Assembly: GCF_000208745.1 (NCBI RefSeq)
Contig: NC_030858.1
Location: forward strand, 3,144,566 to 3,208,565
Direction of reading: 5' to 3'
Source: Theobroma cacao
Lineage: Eukaryota > Streptophyta > Magnoliopsida > Malvales > Malvaceae
DNA: 64,000 nt
The translations under genes and the position numbers were made by a program. Within the stretch, counting starts at the first letter, position 1, and each line of letters begins with the position of its first letter. Under the pieces are notes generated by a model, which was given only the letters and a program-made list of their open reading frames with translations, had not been told where the DNA came from and ran no database searches. Below are positions 27,369 through 38,966 of the stretch, in pieces.

Positions 27369-29886
27369 ATGGCAATGATTTTATGGCTTCTTTTGCCTCC
27401 TTTTCTTTTCCTCTCTGTTTCTGCTAATACTCAAAGTAAGTGTCCCTCCTATCTTCTTTCTCTTATCCAGCGTTAGCTATTGTTTCCCTAGAAAAAAAGG
27501 GGTTTTGTTTCTTAACTTTTTTTATATGGTGAAACAAAATGACTTTGCACAATGTATGTCTGTTTTGGGTTTGGAAATGAATCGTTGGTTCTAGTAAGTG
27601 ATTGATCTGCTTCATAACTATAAAAATCTTGTTTCTTATCTATTTTTATTTCTGGGCTTCTTTCATATTTCCAAATGCAGCTGTGTGTTTGTAAGTTGGT
27701 TAACATATAATTGATCTGAATCTCAGGCATTGCAGTTTTAAACTTTTGATGGTTGTCCATTTTGATTTGACCTAAGTTTTGTTTAAAGCAGGTGGTTTCT
27801 TTTTTTTTTTTGTTGCTGGATCTCGTGTTTAAAGCGGTGTCTTTTAGTTGGTTGACTTATTTTGGCGTTATTTCCCTTCTTAGTGCTCTATTTAGCTTGT
27901 ATAAAGGAGGACAAGGGAAAGAAATTTTACTTTTGGATCTATCATTTCCATGTATTTTGATTGGTGGATTGGGTCTCCATTTCCAGAAACCGTATCAAGA
28001 AATGTTCCTTTGAATTTGCCACTTGAAGACAGTTTTTGATTGTCATCTTGCTTGAGAATCATATTGGGGGGTGGGGGTGGGAGAAGTTTTTTTCATTTAG
28101 TTTGATGTCCTTCCATCGTTCCTAAAATAGATCTTCTTTAGGACTCTGGCTGGAAGAAAGTGATCATAAACTCGTAGCTTTTTGCAATTCTATTGTTTCA
28201 CATCAGAGAACATACTGGTTGCTGTGGGTATATGTTTGTGTTTAAACGAGTCTGGTCTAGAATTGTCCATTATAGATGGTTAAATTGCCTAATACTATTC
28301 CACATAGGAGTTAGGGCATGTGTAAGTAGCTAAATCTGAATATATAGTGAATGAAGAACTCGTTATGCCAGTGTCATTTACGAAGACAAAGTTGTAGCCA
28401 TGATATAAACCCAGATGAAAATCTTTGATCATGAGATGCATCATGATTATGCGTGAAAAGGAATGCACATCGCTTGTAGAAGAGAGGAGGGAATTGTCCA
28501 AGTGAGCACGGAATGTGCTGAAACTAAGCAATGCACCAAGAAGAGAAAAGCTTCGTTTCCAAACTTTCGCCGTTTATCCATATCTATGAGGCATGATAAA
28601 ATGTCTTCAACTTCATAATGGGAAGTTAAACATGTTTGAAGCCCTTCATATTGCATTTGATCCCTCCCTTCTGAATACCCTAAGAGACAGCATGACTTTA
28701 CACCTGATTGCACCTGCTGTTCTAGTTACCCGTCTCTAGCCATCATCATACTGCAAAATTTTAGCTAACAAATCAGTGAGGATATAGAACTTAAAGCCAT
28801 CCTCAGCATTCAGTCCAAGGGGTGCCACATCCTTCTAATGTCACTTTTTCCATGTATCATCCCATGAAGAGAGCATGTGATATTCTGACTGGTCTGAGTA
28901 GAACTCTTCTGTTTTTTTTTTTTTTTAACTTTTTGTAGTTTGTTTGGTATTGATTCCTTCATGCTGGTATTAGTCACATAATTTCTCCTCTGCTTCAAGC
29001 AATTGCTTTTGTCATGTTTATTGCTACATTTTTTTTTTCTTATGGAACAAAAACTAATTATTATCAGTACCCATATATCCATAGTGTATAACTAGCTGAG
29101 TATATGAAATGGATTACTCAAAGGCATGTAAAGCATGTGGTTTTTCAATCTGTTTCATACTCTAGTATAGTCATCTTTTTAAGGTTCAAATTGTTCTGTA
29201 CATGTGTTTGTGGCAGTCATTTTTCTTGAGCCCTAACAACATTCATCTTTTCTTTATTTGTGACATTATGAACACAAACTGTAGCCAAAGTAACTGACAA
29301 CCCTGCGGATGAGTTGGTGGCTGCGCTTAATGCCAATAGAACAGCACACAAGTCTTCATCTCTCACTGACAACCCAGGCCTTGCCTGCATTGCTTTGCAA
29401 TATATAAAAGCATACCAAGGTGATTGTGATGCTGTAGGAGGGCCTGATGCCAAGAAGCCTGCTGATTCTGAATTTGCTGAAACTTTTGCCCCAAACTGTG
29501 GTGTTGATGCCTCAACCCTCTCTCCAATCACTAGCCGTTTACTTGGATGCCAGTCCAAATATGTCCAGCCTCCCGAAGCATTCTCAATGTTGATGAAAAA
29601 CGAGAAAAGTTTGGAAATTCTCTACAATAAGAACCACACAGAAGTTGGGGCTGCTGTGACTGGCACAGATGGTGGGGCTCCCTTTTTCTGGTGTGTGCTG
29701 TTCAGCAGTGGTAAGCTTAACAATAGCTTTGTTCTAGAAGGAGGTGTGGCTAAAATTTCAAGACCTGGATGCTTTAGTGGTGCTAATGACAAATGCAGCG
29801 GTGCTGATGATTCATCTCGACCGGGTCATGTGTGGCTGTATGTTCTTACAGCTTTCATTGCTGTGGGATATGCCTTCGGGTTATAA
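27369..29886 (+). CDS. GPI-anchored protein of the At5g19250-like family
   Basis: Two exons, 27369-27435 and 29285-29886, separated by a 1849-bp intron, give 222 aa. Residues 1-19 form a signal peptide (MAMILWLLLPPFLFLSVSA). The mature domain has conserved cysteines (NPGLACIAL, GDCDAVGG, APNCGVD, LLGCQSKY, FWCVLFSS, RPGCFSG, DKCSGADD) and several potential N-glycosylation sites (NRT, NHT, NNS). The C-terminus has a small-residue region (GADDSSRPG) followed by a hydrophobic tail, which is the signature of GPI attachment. The protein should sit on the outer face of the plasma membrane. It resembles the uncharacterised Arabidopsis GPI-anchored proteins At5g19230-At5g19250 and At3g06035. Its biochemical role is unknown. 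Confidence 0.92.
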
Positions 29887-30102
29887 TCATATCCCTTAGA
29901 ATATGAACTGTTTTCCTCTTGATTGTTGATTCTGAGGCACCCCATTGCCTTGAATAGCTTGGCCTCTGTAGGTGTTTTTTTTTTTTGGTTATATCATCAT
30001 AATTTTATTGATTACTTTTTTCACTTTGAGGGAGTACACACTTTATGCCATTGATTCCCCCAGTTTCATGTGTAAAATTTCAAATGATTGAACCTACTCA
30101 AT

Positions 30103-30123
30103 TATTATTATTATTATTATTAT
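30103..30123. repeat. ATT trinucleotide microsatellite
   Basis: Seven ATT units lie just downstream of the GPI-anchored protein gene. Simple repeat, no apparent function. Confidence 0.85.
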
Positions 30124-32097
30124 TGTTATTTTGTTTACTTGGAATGGTACTATGTTGTTTATCATGACTTGTGAAACTATCATACACAAAGATGTGAAGA
30201 GACTTCCAGCAGCTAAATTTCCCTTTCATCACCCACCTTCTAATAATTTCTTTGGATTAATTTACTTCTAATATCTGCAGTTCAATAATAATATGGCGCC
30301 TCAAAGGCACAAACTGGGTATGGTTAGTAAAAAATGGAATGCCCAATGGTTTCCATTTTCCCCCTTTTTTGGGTCTACAGACCTACTCTGTACAGAATCA
30401 ACATATGCCTTGGCAAATAATACTACTATTTCCAATGATTGTGTAATTTATATTGTGTTTCTTTGACTAAAATTTCTTATAATCCAGCATTTATCAAAAC
30501 CTTTATTAGTTTCATCGTACTAGCGATAAAGTCTTGGTACTCGTAGGCATTAGCTGGGACTGGATTAAAGAAATTTGGAATCGTCGGTTTGCTGGGCGCA
30601 GACTCATTTGGGCCTCGGGGCCTAACCAATGCCATGCGAGCTAGAAATCTAGTGCCCGGGAAGTTGGTGCGAGTCGACCGTCTAGGGATTCGACCCATGT
30701 CTCATGCAAGTTGAAAATTTTCTTTCTCATGGTTGGTTAGTAGATAAAAGTTTAAAACCCAATAATTTCCTACTTGTGCTTTCTTTGCCAAAATAAATAA
30801 AGCCTCTCGATTTGATAGTTGGCATGGCATATGCCTTGTATACGTTAATTATATGTCACATGAATTAAAAATGTCAGTTGATATTAATTTGATGACTTCA
30901 TTAAAATTAAAGACCTGTGTAGGTATAAATTAAAAAAAAAACAATGTTTTTAAATATAAAAAAAATTACATATAAAGTGTAATAATTTATAATTTCTTTT
31001 AATATTTAAACTTTACACATAATTAAACCCTAACTAGCACATCATTCATAAGTTAGTACTTACACTAGGGCCTACTTTCTTAGGAAGCAAGAAAAATAAT
31101 TCAGGTAAAGATTAGTCTTTTCACCTGGGCTCATTGGTAAGATTCCATTCTATCATGTTTTCCTTTTAATTTCTCTTTTTAAATTAGATACGAGTTACAT
31201 AATACTTATATTTTGGAGTGATTAAAATTAGACTGAATTAATGACTCGACTGCATCGAATGTAATCTGAGTAAAATTGTTTGGTTTGATTGATCCATTTA
31301 GTCCATTAGATTCAATCGATTTATTTGATTGATTCTTAATTTTAAATTTTTTTTCAATCAATTTAATATTATATATATATATATATTCTTATTTACTACT
31401 TATTAAGTTGCTATCAAAGTTAATTTTATTGTTTTTGTTAAGTTGAATCTTAAATATCAAAACTTAGAGGTCAGAATTTTTAAATGTTAATTTGATGTCT
31501 TATAGTAAAGGATAAAGGTTGTCTTAACTCTTGTAAATGTTATAATTTATGCGGATGAAAGGAAAAATGTCATTTAGATTATTTGTATTTTTGTAATTAT
31601 AGGTGAAATTTATAAATTTCAAGATTATAATTTGTAAAAATAAAAATGACAAAGTTTCAATTATTTTAATCTTAAACTAAATCAATTGAATCAATTTAAT
31701 ATTTAATTAATTTTTTTTAAAAATTTAATCTATTTAATCTTTAGTTACAACAAATTGAACCCATCCAATCCACCAATTACGCATTCCTTCTTATATTTAT
31801 TTATATAAGTTTGATGCAATGATATTGAAATTGTAGGTAGTAATTACTTTAGGCGCTCTTCTCGGGCCTTGGTGGGCTTTGAACTTTTGTTTTAAACAAA
31901 TTGAAAGCCGATGAGCTGCAGACATCAGTGACAGCAGGCTAATGTTTAAGTATTCAGTCTGAATCTCTACTTAGGTTGGGCTAACTTCCAGTATTATGAT
32001 ATTTAAATTTTGCTTTCATCTTCTGCACCTAAAACATTAAATCTTATATATATAATAAGATTAGATGTTCTAGATTAAAGTAGACTCATTGAATCTT

Positions 32098-32098
<1 letters not shown>

Positions 32099-32122
<24 letters not shown>
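32099..32122. repeat. (TA)n microsatellite
   Basis: An uninterrupted TA run of about twelve units in intergenic DNA upstream of the RAD7-like gene. Confidence 0.85.
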
Positions 32123-32128
<6 letters not shown>

Positions 32129-33306
32129 GCAGGATTTTGTACCATCAACTAATTGTGATTGATAGCAAAAGCAATATATAATCTCTAAAAAAGGACAAAG
32201 CATGCCAAGTTTAATTTAGTGGTCATTCCTTTTCTCATGAAAAAGGTCAATATATAGGATTCCACATCCCCTTACTTTTAATAGTCCAACAAAAAAAGTA
32301 TTGAAATTAAAAAAAAGAATTGATATGGTACTGATAGCATATTTTATTTTTTGAAAAGAGCGTCGTTAATTAAATTTTATAATAATTAATAAATTTAAAA
32401 TCACAAAATTAATACGGCATGTGACTGGTATTTTTTATTATCTTTACAAAATTTTTCGAAATTTTTGAAAAAAGACAATGAAAAGGAAGGGTGGCCTACC
32501 CCTTTACATTTCTCCAATTTCATACAGTAGTAGGCATATTAAAACAAAAAAAGAGGTGGGCGTGGAAATTGGGATATAATAATTAGGGTTGTTAAAAGAA
32601 AAAGAAATAGTACAATAAGTAAAGTTTCACTTTTGGCCTTTAAACAGAAGCCGCAAGTGCCATGTGACTCGTAATGCCTATCGAGTAGCTAATTCTTTTT
32701 CAACACCTATTTATTTATTTTTACTAAAGTCCCCACTGTATACTCTTTAATTAATATCTTCTTTTTGTATGGTTTTTCCCATATCTCATTTTCATGTACA
32801 AAATTTTGTCTCATTTTTCTTCCAACTTTAGCCCATTAAAAGATGAGTAACCAATGGGGAGGGGGGCTTTCCATGAAGCAACCGGGCATCCCCACCTCAA
32901 GAAACAAATACAAAATTTGACTCTCCTACCAAGCCTATTTCTGCACACAATTTGTACCCATTTCCCTCCTCGATCATGTGACCAAAGCCCACGTAATCAA
33001 CGTCCACCGTCCGATCCAAACAGCGAATCCACGTGGTACTGCTCATCACGAAAACGGTGTTTATGTTTCAATTCTTTGACGTGTCTATAACTATTTATGG
33101 TCTCGTAAGAACAAACTTTATAAAAACCAATGGGTCTTAATGTTTAGCAGAGATTAAACTGCAAAGGCACGGAGCCCGAAAATTTCTGTTAAAATTTTCG
33201 CGGGCGATATGTAAAGTGCTTGGTTTTTCGTTACTGGGTGCTTTTTTTGGTTGTTTTTTTTTTTTTTTTAAATATCGAGAATCGAAGAAGAACGAGATAT
33301 CCGGGG

Positions 33307-36300
33307 ATGGGTGATGTAGGGTTTTTCGAGAAAACTGATTCTGGGGAAAATGAAGGTATTTTGGGAGGAAGTGAAGAGAACAGCAAGAAAGAAAACGAAG
33401 AAGAAACTGCCGTTTTTAGTAGGCAGCAGGAGGCAACATTCAATCTCGATCTTAATCTGCAGCCAGTGGAAGAGGATTTTGGAAACACTTTTTTGGGATT
33501 TGATTTAGGATTTCCTGAGAAACATGCGGATGATTCCACCAATTCAAAAAGTCTTGTCTTTGGCGTTGATCTGAGGAGAATGGAAAGATACCCAGATGTT
33601 GAAATTGTTGGTTCTCCAAGCAAAAAGAGGAGATTTTCTGTTGAAGAAAAAGGAAAAGCAAAATTAGATGGTTTTGATGAAGAGGAAGAAAAACTGAATC
33701 TTGATCTTGATTTGGGATTGACGCAGATAGGAATAGATAAAGCGATTTCATCTTTCGGTCCTCCAATCGAAGCAGAGGAGCAAAAAGATACTGAAGTTGA
33801 ATTTTTGGGAAGTACTAATACTTTGAATACTATTGATCTTGTTGTAGGGGAAATTGATTATAAGAGGAATGATGAAACGGAGGAATTTTACGTCTCAAGA
33901 AAGAGGGAAGAATCAAGAAGACACCACGAGATTGCTAGAAAATTTGCCCAAAGGCTTGCACATGAAGTTGATTCTGAAGGAGATTTTTTGAAATCTTTTT
34001 CTAAGACAAATAAGGATGGAGCTTTAAAGAATGTTGTTGTTGTTGTTGTTGATGATGATGATAAGGCAGAAGACTCAGAAAGTCCTTTTGGTATGGCATT
34101 AGAGATGATCAAAACCCGAAATTCGAGTTCAACTGACAAAAAGAAGTACTCAAGGGGTGGATTGGAGGCGGAGTTCAAATGGGTGCCTAAGAATTATAAA
34201 GGGTCGTCCATTTCTATGGCTCGTGACGTTCCATCATTGCTGGACCTTAGTTTGCGTGCTCTTGCAAAGAATGCCGAGGCAATGGTATCGCTCGAGCATG
34301 TTCCTGATGTGCTGAGGCATAAGCTTAGTCAGTTGGTGTGTGATAATCGGAAAATGGATGCTCATTTTCTGGAACTTCTTGTTAGGGGATCACCAACAGA
34401 GATACGAGTGAATGACTGTTCAGGAGTAACTGAAGACGAATTCACCAAGATGTTTGGCTGTTGTGATACTAAGAACTTGATTGTAAGTGACGTTTGACAC
34501 ATGTTGTTTTATCTTCCATTTTAATTGAATTGGCAGAATTTTTTCTTTTCTCTCTCCATGTTTTACAATGCAACCTTAGCATATCACCAATTGACTTGAG
34601 GGATTATTTGGTTCTATCTCTTAAGTTTTATTGGTGACTCTGTGAGCTATTTTCTTCTGAAAATTTTGCCTCAGTTATAATTTGTGAAAGTTTTAAAAGA
34701 AGGGGAAAACAATTGTAATTGAAAGATTAGAACTTGGCTTTTGGCTCTCACTATATATGACTAAGAAACCAAACTAGGACATTTAGGGTACTTTCAGAAT
34801 TGGTTTTTCTAATATGTTTATGGACTATATACTTATTTAGACGTGGGCACCTGGCTGTCAGTTATTTATGATGTTTTTGGGCTCTGGAGGCAGGTTCTGC
34901 AGCTTGACTTGTGCGGATCATGTTTGCCTGATTATGTGTTACAAGGCACCTTAGCTCATTCATCAAATAGCCTTCCTGCTCTAGTTACCTTGTCTCTGGA
35001 TGGTGCATATCGTTTGTCAGACAAAGGGCTAAATCTACTTGCGCTGTCTGCACCTGCTCTGCAGTCAATAAATCTGAGCCAGTGTTCCCTTCTCACATCT
35101 GCTGGCATCAACAATCTAGCTAGCTGTTTTGAATCTACCTTAAGAGAGCTATATTTAGATGAATGTCAGAATATACAAGCTATGGTTGTATTGCCTGCAC
35201 TGAAAAAGCTTAAATGTCTGGAAGTGCTGTCATTGGCCGGAATTCAGACTGTTTGTGATGATTTTGTCGTTGGAATGGTTGAAGCATGTGGCAAAAATAT
35301 GAAAGAGCTTGTTTTGGCTAATTGTGTGTGAGTTCTCTGAGATTATTCTAATTGATTTAAAAGTACACATAAGGAGGTTTAACACTTTTTATGTCTGTTT
35401 GTCTAATCTAGCATCAGTTTTGGTAACATAGGTGTTTTTGAGTTGCAGGGAATTGACTGATATATCTCTCAAATTTGTGGGAAAAAATTGTTCCAGATTA
35501 TGTGCCCTTGACCTCTCTTACTTGCATAACTTGACGGATTCATCAATGAGATATCTTGCCAATGGCTGTCGATCAATTACCAAACTTAAACTGTGCCGCA
35601 ATGGTTTTAGGTTTCCTTTCATCCTATGCTTATCTGCTGTTCATTTCCTAGCTTCTATAGATAATGATATACTCATCATGATACCGTCACATGTTTAATT
35701 ATTCTATGTTTGTCAATTATACAGTAGACACTCTTATGTAGTATACATTCTTTTGACTTTTATGGAAGCAGTACCTGCAACTGACACAAATTATTTCTAT
35801 ATATATGACAGTGATGAAGCTATTGCAGCCTTCTTAGAAGCCTCTGGAGGTTCTCTAACTGAACTGTCCCTGAATAACATTATTTCGGTGAGATATCAAG
35901 TTATCAACATGCCTTACCTCATTAAGCTTTTGCCTTTTGCTTTTGTCTGCACCAAAATACCAATTATCCGGCAATGATTGTTGAATGATTCCCAAATCTG
36001 CTGTCTGACTCACTTTTTTGTGCTTGAAAGCCAAATGATTTCATTCTATGACATTGATGTTGCATGTGTTGGCTACTTCAGCTTCTTACATTCAATATTG
36101 CAAGCATGTAGTAATTGGTAAACTAACTCAAGGCGGTGAACAATTATAACAGGTGGGGCTGAACACTGCATTGTCACTTTCCAAATGTTCAAGAAAATTG
36201 TTCAGTTTGGACCTATCATGGTGCCGCAATTTAACAGATGAGGCACTGGGACTGATTGTTGATAGTTGCCTGTTACTGAGGCTGTTAAAACTCTTTGGAT

Positions 36301-36730
36301 GTACACAGGTACACTTGCCAAGCTCTCTCTCTCTCTCTCTCTCTAATTAAAAGGCATCCTGTCCATGCATAATTGCTGCTTCAGGTGATGATTTATATAA
36401 AACCCAATAGTTATCCCTGTCAATGCATGCACATGCAATTTTCAAAATAGAAATGCTTATTTCTCCTCATGTTTCACTGACCTAAACTGCAACAAAGAGT
36501 AAATGCAAATTTAAATACATAGAAAAGCATCTTGCAGTTGATGCCAGCTGTTGTGTTTCTGATCTGGGACCTTTTTGTGTTTGATGCAGATTACAGAAGT
36601 GTTTTTAGGTGGGCATTCAAATGCCCAGGTGCAGATCATTGGACTGAAAATGACAACAGTATTAAAACATCTCAATATGCTTGAACCCCAAGAAGCTCCA
36701 TTGCGCTATTCACCTATCAGTAGTTTATGA
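33307..36730 (+). CDS. RAD7-like leucine-rich-repeat (RNI) protein with EAR-like motifs
   Basis: Six exons: 33307-34482, 34894-35327, 35449-35610, 35812-35887, 36153-36308, 36590-36730. They join in frame to 714 aa. The first 390 residues are acidic and low in hydrophobic core, with NLDLNLQP at 46-53 (a DLNxxP EAR motif), LNLDLDLGL at 130-138 (an LxLxL EAR motif) and a basic KKRR at 106-109 that may be a nuclear signal. Residues about 330-714 match the RAD7/RNI family: VPSLLDLSLRALAKNAEA, then cysteine-type LRRs such as LQLDLCGSCLPD, INLSQCSLLTS, LDLSWCRNLTD. Yeast Rad7 acts in nucleotide-excision repair; the plant relative (At5g21900) is uncharacterised as far as I know. The motifs suggest a nuclear protein able to bind TOPLESS-type co-repressors. 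The ATG at 33307 is used because upstream in-frame codons offer no ATG. Confidence 0.9.
36323..36344. repeat. CT microsatellite in a RAD7-like gene intron
   Basis: About eleven CT units begin fourteen bases after the exon ending at 36308. Simple repeat within the intron. Confidence 0.85.
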
Positions 36731-37777
36731 TGAATGGTAGAGCTTGAATAACTTGGTTACCCAGTTTGCAAGGCCCAGCTTCATTCATTGACTTATACAA
36801 AAGCAACACTGACAACTAAAAGTACCCTCTTTTACTTGTCCATTCAAAGCCTTCAGTTTTGAAAACATACCTACGAAATTGTTACCAGACACCAAACCGG
36901 CTAATCTCTTTAGAGATATACCTCACTCTTTTTTTGGTGTCCTAGCAAATTCGCAATCAACCAAAAATTGTATATGGTCGATGGAATATTTTGGATAGTT
37001 TTTATGGTCATATTAAAGAGATAGAATTCTTCTCCCTTATTGAGTGTTTCAGTTGATTCTATATGCTTGTCTTCTGTTTTTCATCTTTATCAGATCAGGG
37101 TTAAGTTTGTTATCTCAGTTACGGAACATATGATTGAGGTTTGAAAATGTTTTAAACTCACAAATCCAAGGTGAGATGGTAGGCCTACTTGGTATGGTTT
37201 GCCCTGCTCGATGAAAGTATCTAGAGTCTGCATCTTACATATTGTGACTAGGAAACATTGTCGACCTACATTCACACCTTGAGAGTAAATTGTGGCAAGA
37301 GGTTAAACAAGACAGTGTCAGGTGTTGTGTTCCTATTTAGAAAAGAAAACCGACTTGGAATTCTGCTGAAATTAAATGTTGGTATTCTTCCATAAGGCCT
37401 CTGGCATCGGTTCAGCATGGTTAAAACATGGTTTCTACGCATTTTTTCTTTTGGTCATACATCGATTCAATGTTTATCAGCCATAGAGGTTGCGTTTATG
37501 GTGCAGTGCCCTGTTTTTCTCTTAGCAAACCCAGCAGCTAGAATTTAAATCTAACAAGGATTACGGATGTTTAGGAAGAGAAGAATACACTACAGGGAAA
37601 ACACCAGTTTGACAATTAACCGTATATTCTTGCTTCTTACAAGGAGATAGTTTGATATTGGAAACTAGGAAACAGAGGATCTTCATCTCCACGACAAGGC
37701 AAAAACAGACGTTTCATTACTTATGTCTGTGTATAAAGCTCTTTCTGTTCCATAAGGTTCAACTTCAACCAAGCTTC
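36731..37777. other. Convergent 3' region, RAD7-like / duplicated membrane protein
   Basis: 1047 bp lie between opposing stop codons, holding both 3' untranslated regions and some spacer. Short open frames on both strands have no domains or splice context. I see nothing else in it. Confidence 0.55.
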
Positions 37778-38350
37778 TCAGTTCAGACCAGAAGCCTTAC
37801 ACTTCAAAACAAATGCCAGAACCAGAAGAATTAGTAAGATTCCAGCAGAAGAACCACCAACTCTGTGAATCCAGTTAGGATCAAACCTCGTAAAGCTTCT
37901 GTCACAGTAAAGCGACAAAGCAATGGCCAGGATTAATATCAATAGCAGCAGAGGCAGCCAAGAAGCAAAGTTGATGGGCTGCTCATCAGGTTCTAGCTCA
38001 CTCACTGTTGCCCTGTTGGTGTAAAGAGGTGAAACCACACCTAAGACGACCAAACCTATTGCCACCAGTCTCTCATATGAAGAAGAGCTGCTTGACCTGA
38101 TCCAATGACGATCAGACCTGGTAAATCTCTGGTTCAAGTAAAGTAAGAAAGCAAAAGCCAAGATCAGTAGCACAAGCAGCAGGCGCAACCATGAAGCCAA
38201 GTCCATGGATTGCTCTTCAAACTCCGCTTCACTAACCGACTTCTGGTTAACATAAAGAGGTGAAACCACGGCTAAAATGGTCAAGACGATCGCCACCCAT
38301 TTCTCATATGAACAAGACCTGCTTGACCTGCACATAGCTATCGGCTCCAT
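37778..38350 (-). CDS. Small membrane protein built of two tandem copies
   Basis: A single uninterrupted frame of 190 aa. It contains two homologous units: residues 14-85 (SYEKWVAI ... SDRHWIR) and 91-162 (SYERLVAI ... FDPNWIH), with an offset of 77 residues. Each unit has a hydrophobic helix ending in VVSPLY, a polar acidic stretch (SVSEAEFEEQ or TVSELEPDEQ), FASWL/LASWL, and a second strongly hydrophobic helix followed by a basic (T)R(F/S)D segment. A final hydrophobic helix (about 169-182) and a short basic tail end the protein, so about five membrane segments are expected. I do not know a named function. It resembles short uncharacterised plant membrane proteins that, from memory, carry one such unit. 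Confidence 0.82.
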   Translation of the reverse strand: MEPIAMCRSSRSCSYEKWVAIVLTILAVVSPLYVNQKSVSEAEFEEQSMDLASWLRLLLVLLILAFAFLLYLNQRFTRSDRHWIRSSSSSSYERLVAIGLVVLGVVSPLYTNRATVSELEPDEQPINFASWLPLLLLILILAIALSLYCDRSFTRFDPNWIHRVGGSSAGILLILLVLAFVLKCKASGLN

Positions 38351-38966
38351 TCATAACACAAATTTCAGGAGAAACAGCCCCTTTTTTTGTTATTGAGCAA
38401 ATTGTTTCTTCATATTATCTCCCTATTTTTCATTTAACCTCCGGATCCATCCATTTGGAATATAGTTTCTGGTCAAGAAACATTCCAATCCAACGGCCAT
38501 GGGAAAGGCCCAAAGGGTTCAAGTGTAAAGAGCAATCTCTATAAACCCTTATCCCTTGGGAATCCTTCCAGAAGTTTTCAAGATACGTGGAAATTTTGCA
38601 AGAGGTAAGGCAGCCATATTAAATTGTTTTGGAATCAGATTCTTGGAGCGGAATTAATCTGCAAAGTTCCTCTTTTATCATCACATTTGATGCCGATCCG
38701 ATTATTCCTAAAGTTTGATTAAACAAAGGGAACATGATGCCATTTGAGATCAACCATAAATAAACCGGTCAAGGGAAACAGATAGTAGCAGACAGTAAAG
38801 CTTTTGCTAGAGTTCTTACATTTGAAATTAGAATTTGTTTTTTGCTTATCATCCCCTAAAAGAATTATTTTAGCGGTTAAAATTGGATACTTTTATAGCA
38901 CAAGAATTTCCAGTGATCAACCGGTACAAAGTAAACAGAAAAATGACTATTAAAACAAAACGATGT
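38351..38966. other. Spacer between the duplicated membrane protein and YLMG2
   Basis: Both neighbours lie on the minus strand, so this holds the promoter of the membrane-protein gene and the 3' untranslated region of YLMG2. No further gene or notable repeat is seen. Confidence 0.55.

Larger units (their letters stand above)
29887..33306. other. Gene-free region between the GPI-anchored protein and RAD7-like genes
   Basis: The left end is the 3' untranslated region of the GPI gene, with an ATT microsatellite (30103-30123). A GC-rich island at about 30530-30720 stands out from AT-rich surroundings. From 31200 to 31790 runs of TTGATT, TCAATC and ATCAATT occur in both orientations, suggesting an old element. 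A TA tract lies at 32099-32122. No coding gene is recognised. Confidence 0.5.

Noticed and set aside
33220..33306. Upstream extension of the RAD7-like protein beginning at 33220
   Set aside because: The extension would start at a TTG codon and encodes a hydrophobic, poly-Phe segment across a T tract. The first in-frame ATG is 33307.
33231..33766. Open frames on the minus strand opposite RAD7-like exon 1
   Set aside because: They are antisense shadows of a long, strongly supported coding exon.
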